This document shows, piece by piece, positions 22,631 through 30,378 of a stretch of DNA of 42,685 bases. The notes under the pieces are model-generated. The model was not told the origin of the DNA. It saw only the letters and a program-made list of their open reading frames with translations, and did no database searches. Position numbers and translations under genes: made by a program. Origin of the DNA: Elusimicrobiaceae bacterium (GTDB lineage Bacteria; Elusimicrobiota; Elusimicrobia; Elusimicrobiales; Elusimicrobiaceae); NCBI GenBank assembly GCA_028700325.1, contig JAQVSV010000013.1:1-42685 (forward strand), in the 5' to 3' direction. Within the stretch, counting starts at the first letter, position 1, and every line of letters starts with the position of its first letter.

Positions 22631-22660
22631 TTGACCGTATTTTTCAAAAAAGGATATTCT
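22631..22660 (+). promoter_or_regulatory. Promoter of the HTH-PAS regulator
   Basis: TTGACC (22631-22636), an 18-base spacer and TATTCT (22655-22660). The start would fall near 22667, so the message leader is very short and there is no Shine-Dalgarno before the ATG at 22674 or 22692. The region between the divergent genes is only 91 bases, so control of the neighbour is possible. Confidence 0.6.
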
Positions 22661-22673
22661 AATATGGAATACT

Positions 22674-24785
22674 ATGATAAAATATGCGTCTATGAAACGT
22701 CTGCAAACCCGCAATTTCCGCAAACTTACGGAACGTCTTAAACAGGCCCGCAAAACGACCGGACTCAGCCAGGCCGACGTGGCCCGGCTCATGGGAGTCA
22801 CCCAGTCATACATATCAAAAGCCGAAGCCGGGCAGGTGCGCGTTGATATTGTGCAGCTGCGCCGGTTCGCGGGGCTTTATAAACAGGATTTGGGATATTT
22901 TGTGGATGGAGCGGAGCCGGTTTCCGGGTGCAAGGCCGTATCCGCCGCCGGTTCCGGTCTGGCGGTATTCGATGAAATTTCGCGCGGCGCACTGGTGTTT
23001 GATGAAGACGGACTTGTGATGCAGGCCAACCCCGCGCTGGAAAAAATGCTTGGCTACACCAGCGCGGAACTGGCCGGCAAAATGGCCGGCGAATTAATGG
23101 CCGGCGACACCTCCGTAAGGGTGATGAAGCTGTTGCGCGGTTCCGAATCCGCCAACTGTTCCATACCGGACGCTGAACTCCTTCGCAAAGACGACGGCGT
23201 ATTTCTGGCTGATCTCGACGTCACCTCCACGTTCAACGCCGCCGGGCTCTGCACCGGCGGGGTGCTGTTCGCCGTCATGGCGGGAGTAACGGAACGCGAC
23301 CGGGAAATACTGCGTGCCTCCTCCCAGCTTATTGACGAAAGTTTTGACGCCATTATCCTGCTGCAGGACGGCATGATAAAATACGCCAACAAAGCCGCTT
23401 CCACCATGTCGGGTTATGCGGAAAAGGAACTGCTCGGCATGGATTTTCTTACGCTTGTCATACCCGAGTTGAGACAGGAGCTGGCGCACCGCCACGCACT
23501 GCGCATCAAAGGCGCGAAACTGCCAGCCACGCTGGAAACCCGCATCCAGCTGAAAAACGGCAAACATCTGGATGTGGAACTGGTGCTGGGAAACCTGCTC
23601 TACAAAGGCCGCCCGGCTTACACTGTCGTGGCGCGTGATATCGCCAGACGCAAGATGAGCGAGGACGAAGCGCGCTACCGCCTGGAAACGGCGACCCGCG
23701 AAAATGAGGAAAAAGAGCGGTTTGTGCGGGAACTGGGCAAACGGCTTTCCGATGCGGGCTCCATTCTGTCAGGCGCTCACCTGGCTTCGGAAAGCGTACG
23801 CGCGGTATCGGAGCGGCTTAACGGCGCGGTGGCGGAAATAGCGCTGCGTTCGCGCCGGGGCAAGGCGGGCCAGACGGTAGCCGATTTTTCACCGCACGAT
23901 ATTATTGCCTGGGCGGTCAAACGCATAAAGCACACCTCCAGCACGGGCAAGCGGCTTTCAATACGGATAGCCACCGCGCCGGATCTGCCGGTCACGCTGT
24001 TCGGGCGGGGCCGGCAGGCGATGGCGGTTACGGCCAATATCGCGCGCAACGCCGCCGCCCGCACGCGCGATTCGGCAATTGAGATCCGGGCCGAATACCT
24101 GTCCGGCACCGGAGAGGCCGGGGGCCGGCTGGTTTTCGAAATCACCGCTTTCAACGACACTACGCCCGCTTCCGAAATCAAAGCGACCATAGAAACCGGT
24201 CAGCCGCACCGGCATAATCCTTATCTGTCGCTGGCGGTTTTCATGGCTCATTTGCACGGTTTTTCGGTGGAAAGCGAAAAAAACGGGAATGGTGACCGGC
24301 TGTACCGTTTGACCGTGCCCGCGGAACCGGGCCGCGCGCCGGCTTTTGTGAGAAAACCACGCCTTCCTGAAGCGAAAAGTTTTGTGACCGGAGAAACGGC
24401 CGTGTTTACGCAGGAAGTGCGGATTATCGCGGTGCATCCGGACACGGGATTTATGGAATCGTTCGCGCCAGCGCTGGCGGAATCCGGCGCGCAGGCGGAT
24501 TTTTTTCAGAACGCATCCGAGGCGATCGCCGAGATACTGCGCGGCGAATTCGATATCGCCGTTTTTAACGAGGATATGCAGGGCCTCACCGCCGCCGAAG
24601 CCGCCGGGTTTTTGCGCAAAGCCCTTAAAAACCCGCCGGTAATAATAGTGCTGGATTCCGGCTGCGAAACACCCGTTGATGAAACCGGGCTGTATGATCT
24701 GAAGCTGGCAAAACCCGTATCGGCCGGCGAGATTGCGGCGGCCTGCCTGTCCGCGTTCACCAGGCGCCGTTCCGGCACGCCTTGA
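22674..24785 (+). CDS. HTH (XRE) - PAS - PAS regulator with degenerate kinase and receiver
   Basis: 703 aa. An XRE-type helix-turn-helix at about 15-70 (GLSQADVARLMGVTQSYISKAE) is followed by a PAS domain (about 105-225, ISRGALVFDEDGLVMQANPA) and a second PAS domain (about 230-345, SFDAIILLQDGMIKYANKAA). A helical and HATPase-like part (about 360-550) lacks the phospho-His and clear N/G boxes. The C-terminal receiver-like domain (about 585-700) has HPD instead of the acidic pocket and FNEDM where LMDxxMP is usual, while the Lys in KLAKPVS is kept. So it binds DNA and senses through PAS, but phosphotransfer appears lost. The ATG at 22692 is an alternative start; neither has an RBS. It is divergent from the Bax-inhibitor gene. 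Confidence 0.8.
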   Translation: MIKYASMKRLQTRNFRKLTERLKQARKTTGLSQADVARLMGVTQSYISKAEAGQVRVDIVQLRRFAGLYKQDLGYFVDGAEPVSGCKAVSAAGSGLAVFDEISRGALVFDEDGLVMQANPALEKMLGYTSAELAGKMAGELMAGDTSVRVMKLLRGSESANCSIPDAELLRKDDGVFLADLDVTSTFNAAGLCTGGVLFAVMAGVTERDREILRASSQLIDESFDAIILLQDGMIKYANKAASTMSGYAEKELLGMDFLTLVIPELRQELAHRHALRIKGAKLPATLETRIQLKNGKHLDVELVLGNLLYKGRPAYTVVARDIARRKMSEDEARYRLETATRENEEKERFVRELGKRLSDAGSILSGAHLASESVRAVSERLNGAVAEIALRSRRGKAGQTVADFSPHDIIAWAVKRIKHTSSTGKRLSIRIATAPDLPVTLFGRGRQAMAVTANIARNAAARTRDSAIEIRAEYLSGTGEAGGRLVFEITAFNDTTPASEIKATIETGQPHRHNPYLSLAVFMAHLHGFSVESEKNGNGDRLYRLTVPAEPGRAPAFVRKPRLPEAKSFVTGETAVFTQEVRIIAVHPDTGFMESFAPALAESGAQADFFQNASEAIAEILRGEFDIAVFNEDMQGLTAAEAAGFLRKALKNPPVIIVLDSGCETPVDETGLYDLKLAKPVSAGEIAAACLSAFTRRRSGTP

Positions 24786-24805
24786 CCGACTCCGGTTTCA
24801 AACAC

Positions 24806-24831
24806 ATGCGCGGCTCCTGCGAGCCGCGCAT
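24806..24831. terminator. Hairpin between converging genes
   Basis: Eleven-base stem ATGCGCGGCTC / GAGCCGCGCAT with a CTGC loop, 20 bases after the stop of the HTH-PAS gene. It has no T tract on either side, so a terminator role is likely only by position. Confidence 0.5.
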
Positions 24832-24874
24832 GCGGGTGTTGCCGCCTGTCAGGATCTGGCGTTAACCGCGGAGA

Positions 24875-25618
24875 TCAGAAATTGATGTCCACCTGCACCG
24901 TGGCGGTATTTTTGCCTGCGGCATCCTTATTGTTGAACACATCGTACCCGAACAGCACGCTGGTATTTTCGCTGAAGGCCCACGAGAATCCGAAGTTGAG
25001 CGCGCCTAGCGCGGACTGCCCGCCCTGATAATCCACGCAGAACCACAGCTTGTCGGATATTTCCTTCATGGTGCGGTCCCACGAAAGAAGCAGGCCGTCG
25101 CTGGCCTTGTCGCCTTTTTCGTCCAGCAGCACTTTATCGTTGCCGATGTAATAACCGGCCGACAGCCTGCCTGCAACAGGCAGCGTTTTCGCCGCCAGTC
25201 CGTAGAACATATTCTGGTTGGTCAGGTCTTTTTTGACGCCGGCGTTGTAGAGTCCGACCGCCACGGCGGGCGAGTGGGTGAACCATGCGTCCTCGGGCGT
25301 GCCGACCTTGCCGTGCAGATAAAGCGGATAATTGTCAAGCGCGGCGCTGCCCTGATAGATCAGGTCAACGCCGGCTTCCATCTGGATTTTCTCGAACGGC
25401 AGGATGCCCACCGTCGGCCCGATTACGCTCTGCGGCGCCTTGCGGGTGCCGTCGGCGTTGTTTTGCATTACCAGATAGCTGTCGAGGTTTAAATGCACGG
25501 TTTTATATTTCTGGATATCGGTTGACGGGATCCAGATCTGGGTGGATGGCGTGGCATACGCCGAAGGCGACAGCAGCGCGGCCGCCGTAAACAGCATTGC
25601 GCTTATGGTTTTTTTCAT
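24875..25618 (-). CDS. Exported beta-barrel-like protein beside the ammonium transporter
   Basis: 247 aa with a signal peptide (MLFTAAALLSPSAYA) and a body of alternating strands: VHLNLDSYLVMQ, IQMEAGVDLIYQG, PAVAVGLYNAGVKK, LSAGYYIGNDKVLL, ALNFGFSWAFSENTSVLFGYDVF, ending in ATVQVDINF. The terminal aromatic Phe is the usual signal for outer-membrane barrel assembly. It lies 63 bases after the ammonium transporter gene in the same direction, with a GC hairpin between them that may lower its expression. The linkage suggests a porin-like partner for ammonium uptake, but no activity is shown by sequence. Confidence 0.8.
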   Translation of the reverse strand: MKKTISAMLFTAAALLSPSAYATPSTQIWIPSTDIQKYKTVHLNLDSYLVMQNNADGTRKAPQSVIGPTVGILPFEKIQMEAGVDLIYQGSAALDNYPLYLHGKVGTPEDAWFTHSPAVAVGLYNAGVKKDLTNQNMFYGLAAKTLPVAGRLSAGYYIGNDKVLLDEKGDKASDGLLLSWDRTMKEISDKLWFCVDYQGGQSALGALNFGFSWAFSENTSVLFGYDVFNNKDAAGKNTATVQVDINF

Positions 25619-25636
25619 GTTGGCTCCTGAAGTTGC

Positions 25637-25670
25637 CCGGGTCCGCCGCGTTTCAACGGGGCGGACCCGG
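25637..25670 (-). promoter_or_regulatory. Intercistronic hairpin between amt and the barrel gene
   Basis: Eleven-base stem CCGGGTCCGCC / GGCGGACCCGG with a 12-base loop and no following T run. It could partly stop transcription or protect the amt mRNA 3' end. Confidence 0.5.
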
Positions 25671-25681
25671 AAAATGAGATC

Positions 25682-26893
25682 CTAGTTATGCAGATAGGCG
25701 GTTTCTCCGTGCTGCTCTTCGTCCATGCCCGATTCCTCTTTTTCAGAGGTGCGGACCGGGGTGACTTTGTCAATCGCCCAGAGCATCGCGTAAGTGAACA
25801 GGAACGCATAAACCGCGGTGCCGGCTACGGCCGCAAGCTGCTTGAAAAAGAAAGCGCTGTTGCCGGACAGCAGCCCGTCAGCGCCGGCGGAGTTGACCGA
25901 AGTGGTCGCGAATAGGCCCAGCGCTATCACGCCTACCACGCCGCCCATGCCGTGCACGCCCCAGACATCAAGCGCGTCGTCCCAGGCCAGCTTGTTCTTG
26001 AGATTCACCGCTATGTAGCAGATAGCGCTGGAGGCGATGCCGATAATAACCGCGCTGGTCGTAGTCACATAACCTGCGGCGGGCGTGATGGTGGCCAGCC
26101 CCGCTATCGAGCCTGTCAGCAGGCCGACGAGCTTGGGTTTCTTTTCGATATACCACGCGATCGCCAGCCAGGTGATCGCCGCGAACGAAGCGGCAACATC
26201 GGTGTTTACGAAAGCCAGCGCGGTCACCGCGTCAACTTTCAGTTCGCTTCCGGCGTTGAACCCGTACCAGCCGAACCACAGAAGCCCCGTGCCCAGCGCG
26301 ACAAGCGGGATGCTGTGCGCGCCGTTCTCGACCACCCGGCGTTTGCCGACGAAAAACACCGAGGCCAGAGCCGCGAAGCCCGCGCTCGCGTGAACCACGA
26401 TGCCGCCCGCGAAATCAAGCACGCCCCATTTGGCCAGCAGTCCGCCGCCCCACACCATATGCGCCAGCGGGAAATAAACAAACAGCAGCCAGCCAACGAG
26501 GAAGATGAGGTACGCGGGAAAACGCACCCGGTTGGTGAACGCGCCTGTGATAAGCGCGGGGGTGATCTGGGCGAACATCATCTGGTAAGCGAAAAACACC
26601 AGCAGCGGGATGCTGCTTGAGCCTGTGAAGGCGTCGGTGGGATTGATGCCCGCCATAAAGGCGTTGTTAAGGTTTCCGATAATTGCGCCTTCTCCGCCGC
26701 TGAAGCACAGCGAGTAGCCGCAGATATACCACAACACCGTCGTGACGCCAAGTGAAACGAAGCTCTGTATCATGATCGCCAGTACGTTTTTGCGGCCCAC
26801 CAGCCCGCCGTAGAAAAACGCGAGGCCCGGAGTCATGAGCATGACCAGACTGGTGGCCACCAGCATGAACCCGGTATTTCCTGTGTCGAACAT
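25682..26893 (-). CDS. amt: Ammonium transporter (Amt family)
   Basis: 403 aa and about eleven membrane helices. It begins MFDTGNTGFMLVATSLVMLM, with TPGLAFFYGGLVGRKN, the classical family start. The twin pore histidines lie in VVHASAGFAAL and WGVHGMGGVVG. GLLWFGWYGFNAGSEL and the cytoplasmic tail (EESGMDEEQHGETAYL) are also typical. It moves ammonium or ammonia into the cytoplasm. I chose the ATG at 26893 with AAGGAG upstream; the longer frame to 27028 runs through a Cys-poor, Arg-rich leader unlike the family. No glnB/glnK gene is adjacent, which is unusual. It lies 204 bases after the NarL-type regulator of the allantoin-linked locus, in the same direction. Confidence 0.95.
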   Translation of the reverse strand: MFDTGNTGFMLVATSLVMLMTPGLAFFYGGLVGRKNVLAIMIQSFVSLGVTTVLWYICGYSLCFSGGEGAIIGNLNNAFMAGINPTDAFTGSSSIPLLVFFAYQMMFAQITPALITGAFTNRVRFPAYLIFLVGWLLFVYFPLAHMVWGGGLLAKWGVLDFAGGIVVHASAGFAALASVFFVGKRRVVENGAHSIPLVALGTGLLWFGWYGFNAGSELKVDAVTALAFVNTDVAASFAAITWLAIAWYIEKKPKLVGLLTGSIAGLATITPAAGYVTTTSAVIIGIASSAICYIAVNLKNKLAWDDALDVWGVHGMGGVVGVIALGLFATTSVNSAGADGLLSGNSAFFFKQLAAVAGTAVYAFLFTYAMLWAIDKVTPVRTSEKEESGMDEEQHGETAYLHN

Positions 26894-27059
26894 TGGTATC
26901 TCCTTGGTAAAGTTGCCCGCAGCCTGAACAGAGCGCGCCTGAAAGCGCGCCGCAACGCGAAACAGCCGCGCGATCAGTGTCAGAGGGCAGTCAAATCGGG
27001 CGCCCGGTCCGGCGGGGCTGCCCGTCAAGTAAGGATAATTTAATGCGGAAGGCTCAACA

Positions 27060-27076
27060 ATCAGGGGTTCCCTGAT
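27060..27076. promoter_or_regulatory. Palindrome upstream of amt
   Basis: Perfect inverted repeat ATCAGGG-GTT-CCCTGAT, about 170 bases before the amt start and 22 bases after the regulator gene ends. It is a candidate operator or a small stem-loop; no T tract follows. No regulator is assigned. Confidence 0.4.
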
Positions 27077-27097
27077 AACCCTGTTCCAAAAGCCTTA

Positions 27098-27745
27098 TTA
27101 CAGGGCGGTTATTCCCTCACGTATGGCATACTTGGTGAGTCCTGCGATGCTGTGGATGTCCAGTTTTTCCATTATCTGCTTGCGGTGTGTTTCGATGGTT
27201 TTTACGCTCAGTTTGAGCTGGGTGGCTATCTGCTTGGTGGAGCGGCCTTCGGCGAAAAGCTGAAGCACCTCGCGCTCCCGGTCGGTCAGCTGAGAGAAAA
27301 CGGTTTTGCCCGGCACGGCGGGCTGCACGATATAATCCCGCACTATCACGTCGGCTATTGCGGTGCTCAGATAGGTTTTTCCGTTGCGTACGGCGTTGAT
27401 CGCGCAGGACAGTTCGCCGAACGCCGCGTCCTTCAGCAGATAGGCGCGCGCGCCGGCGGTGAACAGCTGCTTGACGAACCTGCGGTCGGCATGCATGGAA
27501 AGCGCGATTATCTTGACGTGCCTGTTATGCGCGAGGATTTTGCGCGCCGCCTCTATGCCGTTAAGGCGCGGCATGGAGATATCCATAATCACCACGTCGG
27601 GCAGAAGTTTCCGGGCCAGTTCGACCGCCTGCACACCGTCGTCCGCTTCGGCGATGACAGAAAACCCGGTCTCTTTTTCGATAAGCGTGCGCAGGCCCTC
27701 GCGGAAAATTTTATGGTCGTCGCAGATTATTATCTTCGCGTTCAT
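27098..27745 (-). CDS. NarL/FixJ-type response regulator
   Basis: 215 aa. The receiver domain (about 1-120) has the acidic pair DDH, phosphoacceptor Asp55 in VVIMDISMP, Ser in IIALSMHAD and Lys in YLLKDA. After a linker, the LuxR-type DNA-binding domain (about 150-212) shows LTDREREVLQLFAEG and the recognition helix region TKQIATQLKLSVKTIETH. It regulates transcription when phosphorylated. Its ATG overlaps the kinase stop (ATGA, 27742-27745), so it is the partner of that kinase. The operon also carries the oxamate carbamoyltransferase genes, making these and amt likely targets. Confidence 0.95.
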   Translation of the reverse strand: MNAKIIICDDHKIFREGLRTLIEKETGFSVIAEADDGVQAVELARKLLPDVVIMDISMPRLNGIEAARKILAHNRHVKIIALSMHADRRFVKQLFTAGARAYLLKDAAFGELSCAINAVRNGKTYLSTAIADVIVRDYIVQPAVPGKTVFSQLTDREREVLQLFAEGRSTKQIATQLKLSVKTIETHRKQIMEKLDIHSIAGLTKYAIREGITAL

Positions 27746-28962
27746 GTTTTTTTCCTCGCGCGCGCTTTAAGCGGCGCAGACAGCGTTATCAGCGCGCCTT
27801 TCGGCAGGTCCGAGTCAATCCGCATTTCGCCACCCACCCGGCCCAGCCGCTCGCGGATGCTGAACAGCCCGAACCCGTCGTAGCGCTTGCCGGGCGCGCG
27901 GGGCTTGAAGCCGGAGCCGTCGTCCCGCACCGTTATCTCGATATGGCGGGCGCGGCGGCGCAGTGCTATAGCCACGTTTTTCGCGTCGGCGTGTTTGGCG
28001 GAATTTACAAGCAGTTCCCGCACCGCTTTGAAAAGGAACACCGACACTTCTTCCGACAGCGGTTTTCGCTCTCCGTCGTCGGTAACGGCAATTTTAAAAC
28101 CGTATTTTTCCTGCAGCTGCTCCGCCAGCGACTCCACCGCCGCCTCGAACCCCAGTTCGTACAGGATCGGCGAGCTTAACTCGAACGTAAGCGACCGGGT
28201 GTACTGGATGGCTTCTTCGATAAGCGCGTATGCCTGCCTGCATTGCTGGGGGCCGGCGGTGCCGGGCCGCAGCAGCTCCGCGAGCTTGATTTTGGCGGTA
28301 GCCAGAGTCTGCCCTATATGGTCATGCAGGTCGGCGGCGATGGCGCGGCGTTCGCGTTCTTCCGTAAGCGACAGTTCCGACGCCAGCGAACTCAGCTGCT
28401 CCTGATACAGCCGGTTTTCCTTCTCCGCGCGTTTGCGCACGGCTATTTCGGCTTCCAGCGCTATGTTAAGCCTCTGCAGCGCGGCGGTGCGCTGGCGCAC
28501 CCGGCGTTCCAGCTGGCGGCTGGCCCGCAAAAGAGCTTGGGCCGCTTCCCTGCGTTCGGCGCACGAGCGCAGGATCTCCGCCAGCGAATTGATGAGATTG
28601 CGTTCCTCCGCCAGAAACGGGCCTTCGGTTTCAGCCGGAAACTTTTTGAGGTAATATACCTCGATCAAGCCTTTTTTGCGCTTGGCGGTGACAAACTCCG
28701 CCGACTGTTTCCCCCGCGTTACCGCAATCCCGTCGGTACGGAATTCGCGCCCGCCGAAAACGATGCGGGCCGCCGTATGCCGCGGATACTGCCACGCGGG
28801 CGGGATGACACGCACCGTTTCCTGAAACACTTCGGCGATGGATTTGCTGTTGTCCTGCTGGATTCTAGCGGTCTGGTGCAAAGCGGTAAGTTCCTTGACC
28901 CGCTCGCGCAGGTCATGGAGAATCCGCATGTCGTTTTTTGCGCCGGACCGTTTTTTTTGCAT
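27742..28962 (-). CDS. Soluble NarX-like sensor histidine kinase (GAF - HisKA_3 - HATPase)
   Basis: 406 aa, no TM segment. Residues about 15-140 form a GAF-like sensor found in many soluble kinases (LHQTARIQQDNSKS, IPPAWQYP, EVYYLKKFP, FLAEERNLINSLAEILR). A coiled linker (about 140-200) leads to HisKA_3 with His213 in IAADLHDHIGQT, and then a HATPase with VRELLVNSAKHADA (N box) and DDGSGFKP (G1). I chose the ATG at 28962, one base after the AllG stop, instead of the frame start at 28992. A cytoplasmic signal, such as a pathway metabolite, is more likely than an external one. It is placed directly between allG and its response regulator. Confidence 0.92.
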   Translation of the reverse strand: MQKKRSGAKNDMRILHDLRERVKELTALHQTARIQQDNSKSIAEVFQETVRVIPPAWQYPRHTAARIVFGGREFRTDGIAVTRGKQSAEFVTAKRKKGLIEVYYLKKFPAETEGPFLAEERNLINSLAEILRSCAERREAAQALLRASRQLERRVRQRTAALQRLNIALEAEIAVRKRAEKENRLYQEQLSSLASELSLTEERERRAIAADLHDHIGQTLATAKIKLAELLRPGTAGPQQCRQAYALIEEAIQYTRSLTFELSSPILYELGFEAAVESLAEQLQEKYGFKIAVTDDGERKPLSEEVSVFLFKAVRELLVNSAKHADAKNVAIALRRRARHIEITVRDDGSGFKPRAPGKRYDGFGLFSIRERLGRVGGEMRIDSDLPKGALITLSAPLKARARKKT

Positions 28963-28963
28963 A

Positions 28964-30367
28964 TTACCGGAAAGTTTCGGCCAGCCCCTCAACCGCTTTT
29001 TTAAACGGTTCGGCCGGCGCGCTTACAACCCCCGCGCCCACCTGCCCTATTCCGGGATCCTTGTGCGCCACGCCGGTGTCTATAAAGGGGAAAATGCCTT
29101 TTTCCACCACTTTTATCGAGTCAATGCCCGTGGGCGTGCCGCGGAAATTGAGGTAGGGAATCTGATAGGCGTTGTTTTCGCCCGCGGTTATTTCATACAT
29201 CTGCAGGGTGTAGTTAAGCGCGTCGGCGGCGGTGCCGCCCACAAACTGCACGATCGCGGGCGCGGCCGCGATGGCGAACCCTCCGAGCGAGCCGGTTTCG
29301 GTAATCGCGCTGTCGCCTATGTCGGGGTTGGCGTCCGCTTTGGAAAAACCGGCAAAATAAAGCGCGTCCGGCACCAGCGCGGGGCCGGTGAACCAGCGGC
29401 CGCCCGTGCCCGCCAGCTGGATTCCGAATTCAGTGCCGTTGCGCGCCATTGCCACGGCAAGGCTGCTTTTGGGCACGTTGCGCGCCGCGTCGAGCACCGC
29501 TTTGCACGCGGCCATCGAGAGATTCAGAAAGAAATGGTCGTTGCCGTTGATGAAATTCAGGACAGCCGCCGTGGTTTTCGCGCTTCTGCCGGTTTCCACC
29601 ACCGCCGGCGCGAGCGCGCGGTACAGCAGCGACGTGCCGGCCCGGTTTCGGTTATGCACTTCATCGCCCATGTGCAGCGCCTGCGCGATCAGCGTTTTAA
29701 GGTCAATCCCGCCGGTATGCGCGACCGCTTTTTTCAGCGCGGGATAAAGCGTTTTCTCCATCCACCTCAGCCGGGTGATCACTTCCGGGCTGAACGCGCC
29801 GTACCGCAGCACCTTGCCCAGCCCCTCGTTCATGGTGCTGTAGGCTTTATTGCCGCCGGTTTCGTTTTTTACAACAAACACCGGCATCGAATACGACACT
29901 ATGCCCGCCATCGGGCCCACCGCAGCATGTTCATGGCATGGCGAGAAACCGATCTTGCCGGAAGCGGCCAGTTTTTCCGCCGCCTTCGGGGTTTTTGCGA
30001 GCCGTTCATAGATAAGCGCGCCGATAACCGCGCCCCGCATGGGCCCGCACATTTTTTCCCACGTTACCGGCGGCCCGGCGTGCAGAAGCAGGTTTTTTTT
30101 CATGCCCGGCACCACGTTGCCCGCCACATCCAGCCCCGCAAGCACGGGCTTGCCTTTAAGCATGATTGCAAGCGCATGGGCGTTCGCTTCGGCTATTTCG
30201 GCCGCGTGCGCGCGCAGTGTTTCCAGCGTGCCCGCAGCGACCTCGACGGGCGGCTTCCACTCCACCTGAGCGGAGGGGCAGGCCGCAGCGTCCAGCGCGT
30301 CGGTAAAAGATTTCAGCCCTATATTGACTACGGCAAGTTCCTTTTTCAAAAGTTTATCAAGCGCCAT
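28964..30367 (-). CDS. allG: AllG/YlbE (DUF1116), oxamate carbamoyltransferase subunit
   Basis: A 467-aa DUF1116 protein. Marks are PPVTWEKMCGPMRGAVIGAL, GKIGFSPCHEHAAVGPMAGI, HNRNRAGTSLLYRALAP, INGNDHFFLNLSMAACKA and NGTEFGIQLAG. In E. coli this family (YlbE) works with FdrA and YlbF as the oxamate carbamoyltransferase AllFGH, which makes carbamoyl-phosphate and oxamate from oxalurate and phosphate. Carbamate kinase then yields ATP, CO2 and ammonia. AAGGAG lies six bases before the ATG, and the gap to fdrA is ten bases. The protein is somewhat longer than the E. coli one. Assignment of function follows from the trio rather than from residues of known role. Confidence 0.9.
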   Translation of the reverse strand: MALDKLLKKELAVVNIGLKSFTDALDAAACPSAQVEWKPPVEVAAGTLETLRAHAAEIAEANAHALAIMLKGKPVLAGLDVAGNVVPGMKKNLLLHAGPPVTWEKMCGPMRGAVIGALIYERLAKTPKAAEKLAASGKIGFSPCHEHAAVGPMAGIVSYSMPVFVVKNETGGNKAYSTMNEGLGKVLRYGAFSPEVITRLRWMEKTLYPALKKAVAHTGGIDLKTLIAQALHMGDEVHNRNRAGTSLLYRALAPAVVETGRSAKTTAAVLNFINGNDHFFLNLSMAACKAVLDAARNVPKSSLAVAMARNGTEFGIQLAGTGGRWFTGPALVPDALYFAGFSKADANPDIGDSAITETGSLGGFAIAAAPAIVQFVGGTAADALNYTLQMYEITAGENNAYQIPYLNFRGTPTGIDSIKVVEKGIFPFIDTGVAHKDPGIGQVGAGVVSAPAEPFKKAVEGLAETFR

Positions 30368-30378
30368 AAAATTCTCCT

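Noticed and set aside
26894-27028. An N-terminal extension of the ammonium transporter frame to 27028
   Set aside because: The extra residues do not look like a signal or membrane segment, and AAGGAG is placed correctly for the ATG at 26893.
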